Source: Calliphora vicina (Eukaryota > Arthropoda > Insecta > Diptera > Calliphoridae). From it: DNA of 64,000 nucleotides. Each line of letters opens with the position of its first letter. The stretch's first letter is position 1. The notes beneath the pieces were generated by a model. That model saw only the letters and a program-made list of their open reading frames with translations, was not told the DNA's origin and did no database searches. Positions 57,122-64,000 of this stretch are shown piece by piece. The DNA is taken from positions 62,233,247 to 62,297,246 of the forward strand of contig NC_088784.1 of assembly GCF_958450345.1 (NCBI RefSeq), written 5' to 3'. Position numbers and translations under genes: made by a program.

Positions 57122-58600
57122 CGCGAGATTATTCGCCGATCGATTAATCAAAATCAAAATTAATTTCTATTAAATTTGTATATGTATAAATAAATTCAAT
57201 TATAATTAAATTTATATCTAATGATTACAATACCCAAGTGAAATGAATAACAAATTAAGTTGTTCAAAATAATATTAAAGTATTAGATTAATATACATAT
57301 ATATACGTTTAAGAATTTAACTTTCTTTTGAAGGAAAAAATACACGTTAAAAGTTTTAAAATAATTGAAAAATATATAGACTTGAGTATCAATTGGCAGT
57401 GACCATATTAATTTTCCAAGATGTAGGGATAAATTTGACCAACGAAATAAAATATCGACGAGCTCTAAACATTAATCTATATATATAAAAATATAAGGCA
57501 TGACTCATTAATGCCCAGCCCAAATCGCTAAAGCTAGAAACTTGAAATTCGTGTAATAGGTTCCTTCTACATCATATAGATTTTACGAAATTCGAACACT
57601 AAGGGGGATAAAACGGGAAAAACCGGGTAAAACCTGTACCTCCATATCTTGATATTCTAGGTGACCAAAACGGCTAAAGATAGTACCAGTAAAACCCTTT
57701 GTTAACTTTTATATCTCCTAAATTGATAAACATAGAAATATAATTTTTAATTCATCGGACCCGGAACAATAGTGAGTAGAAATCTTTTTGGTACTTTTTT
57801 GAAATTTGAATTTTCAAGGGGGGAAAATGGTATCCTTTTTTGGTACTTTTTTTATTAAAATTTAGTTTTTCAATAAAATTACCTAGAATATTATTTTCTA
57901 ATTGTACTTTTTACTGATAATTAATATGGAAATTTTCGAAAATTATTTCCACACGGTGGAAAAAAAGGCTCTAAAAGGATTGCAATATCCTTCCAACAAC
58001 ACAAAAAGAGCCCACAAGATTATATTCGGAACTCAAGTACTAAGGGGTAAAAAGGGGCACCAATCGTACACATATTTTGGTACTTTTTTGAAATTCATTT
58101 CTGTTATTCTATTTTAAGTAATTGTTTAGTTTTAAGATTTAATCACATATTATAAGGCCTAGAAATTAAAGGCAGGAATAATGTTATAATAAAAGCATAA
58201 AAAAAATATTTTAAATTTAATTTTTTTTTTTTGGTGAAAAAAATTCTGACTTGTAATCCTGACTTAGTAATTTGACAACCTCGATAGGTCAAAAATCGAA
58301 TCCTCATATCTCTGCCATTTGTGGACCGATTTTCTCGATTTTAAATAGCAACCGAGCCGGAAGAATTTCGGAGATATTGATGCATGAATCGTGTATGTAA
58401 GTTATTTGGGGCTTCGGAAAGTTGATTTTAACAGACAGACAGGCGGACATGGCTTATTCGACTCCGCTATCTATAAGGATCCAGAATATATTTACTTTAT
58501 AGGATCGGAAATGAAAGATGTAGAAATTACAAACGGAATGACAAACTTATATATACCCTTCTCACGAATGTGAAGGGTATAATTAACATATTTTTCGAAA
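57122..58600. repeat. R1 leader repeat and DINE-like tail, U3
   Basis: R1 without MITE or DINE-like insertions, so it serves as the empty site for both. From 57,757 the CCCGGAACAATAG block leads to a DINE-like tail with AACAGACAGACAGGCGGACATGG and hairpin CCCTTCTCACG...GAAGGGTATA ending near 58,583. Confidence 0.6.
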
Positions 58601-59203
58601 TATTAAAATAAAAGACAATTTTTGCTTAAAATATATCCGTATTTACTTGTGTATGAGTTTTAGTCCTTGTACAATACCGTTAACTTTCGCAGGTATGGCC
58701 AACAAAATTAAATTTTTTTAATGGGAGTTTCAAATCTCAATTTTAAAATTTTTAAAAATTCTGTTAAAGAAATTTCAGAATTGTTTTGAGAATTTATTGA
58801 GATTCCACATATATTTAAATATTTCAAATCGGATCGAGATCACAAATTTGGCATCATTTTTAATTTGTAATATACCCCAGACACCCCAATTTGGGGTGTC
58901 TGGGGTATATCACCTCCTCTATAGTCGTTGGAATTTTTATTAAAATCGGATTATCGGTTTAGATATTTTTCATATCCCCCACTGTGACCCAAAAGCTCGG
59001 TTTTAGGTTCTTGCACAACCACGATATGAGATTTTTTAACCATCCTCGGGTGAAGTTTATTGTTAATCTTCTCCATTAGCAAAGATTCATCTTTTCTGCC
59101 TTTCTTTCATTTCGAAAAAGCCCACACAGAAAAAAGTTTCAACATAAATATTATGATTCGAATTCATTGATTTCAATTCATAACATTTATAAATAATTTC
59201 TTA
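58600..59203. repeat. Fold-back fragment, spacer 'S' and MITE fragment, U3
   Basis: 58,600-58,810 is a fold-back arm start. Near 58,873-58,910 there is an inverted pair ATACCCCAGACACCCC / GGGGTGTCTGGGGTAT forming a strong hairpin. 58,970-59,117 is spacer S. 59,118-59,203 is the reversed MITE end (CACAGAAAAAAGTTTC...), cut by the LOA-like element. Confidence 0.6.
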
Positions 59204-59368
59204 GGTTTAGGTTACGTGGGTTGCTCGCAAGTTAGCGAGTTCACTCGGAGGCCTTGCGGCCCATTGTGGTACCCTTAGAAGTACTATTCCCTTATGCTGA
59301 AAATGTCACACATAAAGTGAGAATAGTTTCCCTCCCTAGTTTCGTCTATTATGTGATTTCTGTGGTCC

Positions 59369-59911
59369 CTATGGGAACCAGCCGGTACTTCTAATAAACC
59401 CAATCATATTCACTAGTGACACATCCCTGAGACAGTCCAGATCATGGAAAAGAGCTCTACCAAGATGTAGTAGTCTATGCTCTTGTAAGGCTGGGCATTC
59501 ACATAGAAGGTGCTGTACCGATTCCTCCTCCTCTTCATCTAAACAACTTCTACAATAGCCATAACGTGGGTAACCCATACGTTCCGACATATGTCCAATC
59601 ATGCAGTGCCCAGTAATTATACCCGTGAGAAGTCTAATCGAATTCCTACTAAGAGACAAAAGAGTCTTAGTTCTATCCTCTGTTAGATTGGGCCAGAGCA
59701 TTCTGGATATTCTACAAGTGATGATATTTGACCACCTGAGTTCCGTCTCGCTCAAAGCCCATTCATCTATCAATTTTGATACTGTCACCAAGGGAGTGTG
59801 AATATCCCTTTGCGCAAGAGATACGTCCAGGGACGACCCGTTTGTTGCGCACTCATCAGATACTTCATTTCCCCGGATGCCCGCATGTCCTGGAACCCAT
59901 ATCAACTCCAC
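59369..59911 (-). pseudogene. ORF2 C-terminal fragment: RNase H end and zinc knuckle
   Basis: The frame starts within IWVPGHAGIRGNEVSDECA, giving the last RNase H Asp. It ends with YCRSCLDEEEEESVQHLLCEC, the Cys-His knuckle, and IGFIRSTGWFP before the stop at 59,369. It is separated from the preceding fragment by a short frame disruption near 59,960, where AGGAAAATGTAGGAAATG shows a local duplication and a stop. Confidence 0.85.
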
Positions 59912-59963
59912 GTGATGTTGTGTCAGTTGTGCCAGTGATTTGATACAATTGAGAAGACATTTC

Positions 59964-60735
59964 CTACATTTTCCTAATCACGTTGGAGTTAAGAGCCTTG
60001 ATTGATGCCAGGCTGTCCAAGTAGATATGTATGGTCGAATTTTCGAGATTCAGTTCCCGGATTCTTCTCGCGGCTGTATCAATAGCATAAATCTCTGCCT
60101 GGAAAACCGTGCAGGTATCGGGTAATCGAAGAGACATCAAAAGGTCCAGCTCATCTGAGAAGATTCCCGAGCCCGTGCCTCTTTCTGTCTTTGAACCATC
60201 AGTATAGATTGAGATCACGTCATCTCTTAGGACAGAGTTCGCGGCCCAATCATCCCTTGTCGGTATTCTGATCCTAAATGTTCTATCAAAATTCGGTGTG
60301 GGTATTATATAATCCGTTTCCCTCCCTATGATTGGCCTGCCTATCTTTTGTAGGATGGTGCCATGACCAATACGATCGTGCTTCAGTCCGCTCGACTGTT
60401 TGAGTCGTAGAGCAGACTTAGCAGAAATGCATTTGATATATATATCAAGGGGAGTTATATTTAGCATCGTCTCTAGACTGGCCTGAGGTGTGGAATTCAT
60501 AGAGCCAGTAATTGCAAGACATGCTAATCTTTGTACCTTGTTTAGAATAGAGAGGTGAGTCTTAGTCTCCACCACTCTCCACCAAACAAGAGCCCCATAG
60601 GTCAAAATAGGTCTTATGACCGCGGTGTACATCCAGTGTACAATGTATGGTTTAAGACCCCATCTCCTGGTGAAAAGAACCAGTTCGGTTTTGGCAGGGT
60701 TAACACCCAAACCGTTTTCCTTGGCCCATGATAGC
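59964..60735 (-). pseudogene. ORF2 middle fragment: RT thumb and RNase H, internally deleted
   Basis: It begins with VNPAKTELVLFTRRW, then jumps to YIVHWMYTAVIRPILTYGALVWW. Compared with the U0/U1 ORF2, about 65 residues between these are missing, although the frame is preserved. RNase H motifs YTDGSK, QAEIYAID and YLDSLASIK supply Asp, Glu and Asp. The frame ends at NSNVIRKM before a stop. Confidence 0.82.
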
Positions 60736-62812
60736 AGAACGCTGATTCCATGAGTTCACTTATTGTGGGAAGAAACTTCCCTTGAATAAGAAGCACAACG
60801 TCGTCAGCATATGCGACTACTTTGGTACCTATCCTACTGAGCCTGAAAAGGATTTTATTTACGACAAGATTCCACAGAAGTGGAGAGATGACCCCACCTT
60901 GTGGTGTGCCTCTTGTCACAACTTTCCTTGTCCTACCAATACCCATATTAGAGTTAATGGCCCTGCTCCTAAGCATATTTTCTGTCCAATTCCTTATCCG
61001 CTGATCAACACATAAGTCACCCAGTGCATCAACTATTGCGGATATGTTCACATTATTAAACGCACCCTCTATATCCAAGAAAGATGCCATAACATATTCC
61101 TTCTTGTCAAGTGTCCCCTCTATAGTTCCGACAACGTCATGCAAGGCTGTCTCCACCGACCTGCCTTTAAGGTATGCGTGCTGTGCCCTACAGAAATTAT
61201 CAGGGGAGAGGATGTTCCTGACGTGGATATCGACCAATCTTTCCAGTGTTTTCAATAAAAACGATGACAGACTGATCGGTCTATAGTCCTTTGCGGTACT
61301 GTGGTTTACCTTTCCCGCTTTGGGGATAAATACCACTGTAACCTCTCTCCATTCTTTAGGGATGTATCCTGTTTCCAGGCTGTACCTAAATATCATTATA
61401 AGCCATGGCATGATGGTTGAAATCGATTTTTGGAGTAACGCTGGGAATATGCCATCTGGCCCTGGTGATTTATAGGGCTTAAAAGATGACACCGCCCACG
61501 AGATTTTCTCCACGCTAACAATGGATCTAACTAATTCACTTATGTGGATTTGAGAAGCTGCAAGATGCTCCGAAGCGGATACCTCATTTTCATCATCCCT
61601 GCAACCCGAAAAGTGTGTCTCCATTAGCAGTTCCAAAGTTTCGATACTACTTTCAGTAAAGTTACCATCCGGTTTCATCAGGAATCCAGGCGTACCAGGA
61701 TCCTTGGATAGTACCTTTCGTAGACGCGATGCCTCCGTGGTATTCTCCAGTTCCCCACAGAAACGCTCCCAAGATTCCCTCTTTGCCCGTCTGGTTTCCC
61801 TCTTGAAAGTGTTGAAGCTTTGACGATAATCGTCCCAGCTTAACAAGTCTTGGTCCCTCTTCGCCTTATTAAAAAGTTTTCTACATTCCTTTCTTAGCTG
61901 CATTAGTCTAGGATTCCACCATGGTTGCCGGAATTTCCTAGGTCCCTGCCGCTCCCTACACGAAGCATAGTAGGCTTCCCTTAATGACCTGGATAGAAAA
62001 TCCACCGAGTCGTCCAAGTCCCGTGTACCATTTAATCTATCCATTGCTGGATGTGGTATGGTGTCACTAAGATTACAGAAATTGACCCAGTCGGTTTTCC
62101 TAGGATTTCTAAAGGGTTTTTCCCTATCCAGTGTAAGCTGTATCGTAAATACTATCCTGTGGTGATCGGAGAATGAGCACTCGAGTGAAACTCTCCAATC
62201 AAGAATTCTAACTGAGTCAGTGTTCCCTACCAGAGTAATATCAATGACCTGCTCCCTGATCCTATTGAAGAACGTTGGTATATTACCCCTATTGCAAACA
62301 CTTAGGTTAGTAGATAGAAGGTATTGAAGTAAACACTCACCCCTGTCATTTATATCCGAGCTCCCCCACAGAGTATGATGGGCATTAGCATCACATCCTA
62401 TGATGAGATCATGGCCCCTTGTGTTACACCAGTCTACAAGTGTGCGTACGGCACGTGAGGGCGGATTAGCTTCGTCGTATGGTAGGTACGCAGATGATAT
62501 GATTAGGGTTGGTAACCCTTGTCGCTCTAGTGCAACTACCGTTAAATCACCAGAACTGTAATTAGATAGAAGGAAAACCTTAATGTCTTTCCTGACCAAA
62601 ATACAGCTCCTTACTTTACCTTCAGGGTTCGGAGAAAGGAGCACATAGTTTCGTGACCGGACGCCTCGAACTTTACTGGCTACAAGCCAGGGTTCTTGGA
62701 TTAAGGCCACGTGGATAGCTTCCTTCTCCATGAAGCGCAGCAAATCGTCCGATGCTGCTTCGGAGTGGTGCAGATTAATCTGTACCACTCTCAGGCCGCT
62801 TGGGTTCATCAT
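60736..62812 (-). pseudogene. ORF2 N-terminal part: endonuclease and reverse transcriptase, frameshifted at its end
   Basis: It starts at ATG 62,812 (MMNPSGLRVV), overlapping the ORF1 end. Endonuclease: VVQINLHHS at 9-17, IQEPWL at 38-43, GCDANAHHTLWGS at 139-151 and CSFSDHH at 212-218. RT: KSPGPDGI near 448-455, VFIPKAGK near 494-501, RPISLSSFLLKTLER, LDIEGAF with Asp580, TPQGGVISPLL near 636 and YADD at 668-671. After ELMESAF (residue ~692) a frameshift leads into 40 foreign residues and a stop at 60,614. The catalytic parts are intact up to there, but the protein would lack RNase H. Confidence 0.88.
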
Positions 62813-63989
62813 TGCGCTTCACCGCGGGCAAGATCAACCGGAGTTGGTTTAGCCCGTACTTGATGACGCCTTGCGAAGAACGCAGGAGTCGGAGGGATTC
62901 TGAACCAATTTTGATCCAGAGATCCTTGCCTTCTCCTTTGTCCCTAGAGCGCCCTCGTTCAATCGTCCAGTCCTCTGTACCAAGTTCCTTATTCTGACGC
63001 TTTATAAGTGTTAGCGTGGCTTCGTCCTCCAAAAGGGGAGGAGGGACCCACACTCTCACCGTCGTACGAAAAGGTACTTGATCCAGTGGGACGATTTCGA
63101 TTCTTGCGTTGGGCCAGAGTTCGCCAACTCCTCGGATACAGTTACTGAGAAAGCCTAGGGCCTTCTCGTTACCGCACCCGATGATCTTGACACCCTTTAA
63201 CCATTTGGCGCCATCGAATGCAGTGAAGGAATCATCCTCACTGCATGCGAGTTCGTCCACTAGTGCCCGCAAGATCTTCTCCTCCAGAAGCAGCCATCTG
63301 TCCGTAGTCATTTTCCCATCAGGTTGACTACGATCTATGATGGCTACTTGTAGCTCAGGTGCTGATGTTAAGCTAGTTGATGGTTTCAGCCGCTTACCCT
63401 CAGACACCTGCGTTTCACCTGACCTTTGCCGCTTAATACTAGGCCTGCTTGCTGTACCTTTGGAAGCCATCGCGGTTCCTCGAGTAGAGGAGATTGCGGA
63501 CAGCACCTTGGGTGTTGTGCTAGCAGACTTCGTCGTGCCGCATTGGTCATCACCTCTCTTTGGCGCCGACGTGGCCCTCTTTGATGTAGATGGGCGTACG
63601 TCAAGATCCTCCGAGACGGTGATCGTGTTCGGTCCAGTGCTGGCATGGGGCACATGTTTAGATGTGATCACCTGCCTGCTCTGGTTTGGTTCGGTCTTAG
63701 TCTTGGCTGGCCTTACCTCCACAACAGTAGTATTTAGCATGGCCTCATACTTCTGTATGTGGTAGGTATGTTTACGCCGCAAACGCTTTTCCCTGGTGGT
63801 CAAAGACGCGGGATCTCGCGAGTCCAACGTCCTGACATACCGGAGAGAGCGTTTGTAGCCCGCCAACCTTTTCCGTTCGTCCTGTTCTGAGTCCTGTTTC
63901 CTGTTTTTCTGTTCTGTGTCTCCCTTTGCAGGGTCATGGGCCTCCGGATGTACGTCTTCATTCGCTTTTAGCGGCTCGGAGGACACCAT
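62775..63989 (-). CDS. ORF1 (gag-like) of second LOA-like element, 404 aa, intact
   Basis: It starts at ATG 63,989 (MVSSEPLKAN), eleven bases from the window edge; a longer frame beyond the window cannot be excluded. The N-terminal half is highly charged (AKGDTEQKNRKQDSEQDERK) and carries the conserved patch YKRSLRYVRTLDSRDPAS at 45-62. Residues 90-210 are Ser/Thr/Lys-rich linker. From AIIDRS (216-221) a folded domain like DUF4780 follows, with GELWPNARIEIVPL and TEDWTIERG as landmarks also seen in the U1 protein (GEVWPGSRLEVVSV, TQDWKVVKV). Likely RNA-binding and nucleic-acid chaperone role, by family analogy. No stops. Confidence 0.85.
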   Translation of the reverse strand: MVSSEPLKANEDVHPEAHDPAKGDTEQKNRKQDSEQDERKRLAGYKRSLRYVRTLDSRDPASLTTREKRLRRKHTYHIQKYEAMLNTTVVEVRPAKTKTEPNQSRQVITSKHVPHASTGPNTITVSEDLDVRPSTSKRATSAPKRGDDQCGTTKSASTTPKVLSAISSTRGTAMASKGTASRPSIKRQRSGETQVSEGKRLKPSTSLTSAPELQVAIIDRSQPDGKMTTDRWLLLEEKILRALVDELACSEDDSFTAFDGAKWLKGVKIIGCGNEKALGFLSNCIRGVGELWPNARIEIVPLDQVPFRTTVRVWVPPPLLEDEATLTLIKRQNKELGTEDWTIERGRSRDKGEGKDLWIKIGSESLRLLRSSQGVIKYGLNQLRLILPAVKRNDEPKRPESGTD

Positions 63990-64000
63990 GAGTAAGTCCT

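Larger units (their letters stand above)
59204..64000 (-). mobile_element. Second LOA-like non-LTR retrotransposon, minus strand
   Basis: Its 3' end at 59,204 (reading ...CGTAACCTAAACC on the minus strand) abuts the MITE sequence AATAATTTCTTA. ORF1 and ORF2 are in the usual order and overlap by 38 bp (62,775-62,812). The 5' leader is outside the window. ORF proteins are clearly related to, but diverged from, the U0/U1 element, so it is another family of the same clade. Confidence 0.9.

Overview
The window looks like AT-rich, transposon-dense insect DNA, most likely from a higher fly (Diptera). The basis is the TE mix: RNase H-bearing non-LTR retrotransposons, a mariner-type element, hAT and piggyBac-type remnants, and short elements of the 'ACAAGTAAG...GGGTATAA' type with GGACGGACATGGCTTAATCG-like cores that are familiar from fly genomes. 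There are no bacterial operons, rRNA genes or CRISPR. The species is not identifiable by eye, and a heterochromatic or sex-linked location is only an inference.

The layout is a tandem array of large units of about 21-28 kb. Each unit ends with the same block: an LTR 3' end, a GATGATGG-rich stretch, a T-rich stretch and an anchor at about 4,920, 32,690 or 53,870. The window holds the tail of unit U0 (1-4,955), unit U1 (4,955-32,725), unit U2 (32,725-53,905) and the start of unit U3 (53,905-59,203). U3 then runs into a second retrotransposon that reaches the window end. Each complete unit carries one copy of a small three-exon gene encoding 150 aa (20,717-21,310 and 46,865-47,458). Its exons look identical between copies and its introns nearly so. 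It is the only plausible non-transposon protein gene in the window. Its last exon vaguely resembles a FLYWCH-type zinc finger.

The rest is transposon layers. A solo LTR (26,957-31,915) has swallowed an LOA-like non-LTR element (27,306-31,681). The same nested pair is present in U0, and U3's LTR at 52,893-52,903 is still empty. A structurally complete 1.3-kb mariner-type element with an intact DD37E transposase sits at 14,622-15,918. A decayed hAT element with an 8-bp target duplication (44,961-46,322) lies upstream of gene copy 2 but not copy 1. A gag-protease relic of a Ty3/gypsy-type element runs on the minus strand in all units, with 78-residue tandem repeats near its N terminus. A piggyBac-type MITE (10,681-10,946), a mariner-type MITE (36,124-36,724), DINE-like elements (the largest 38,064-41,837, built of ~154-bp repeats), fold-back repeats and a tRNA-headed SINE-like piece fill most of the remainder. 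A second LOA-like element (59,204-64,000, minus strand) has an intact ORF1 and a damaged ORF2.

The insertions present in one unit and absent at the matching site of another give a relative history. The LTR came first, then the LOA element inserted and acquired two deletions, then units carrying it were duplicated. The hAT insertion or its loss, small indels and single-base changes accumulated separately in each unit.
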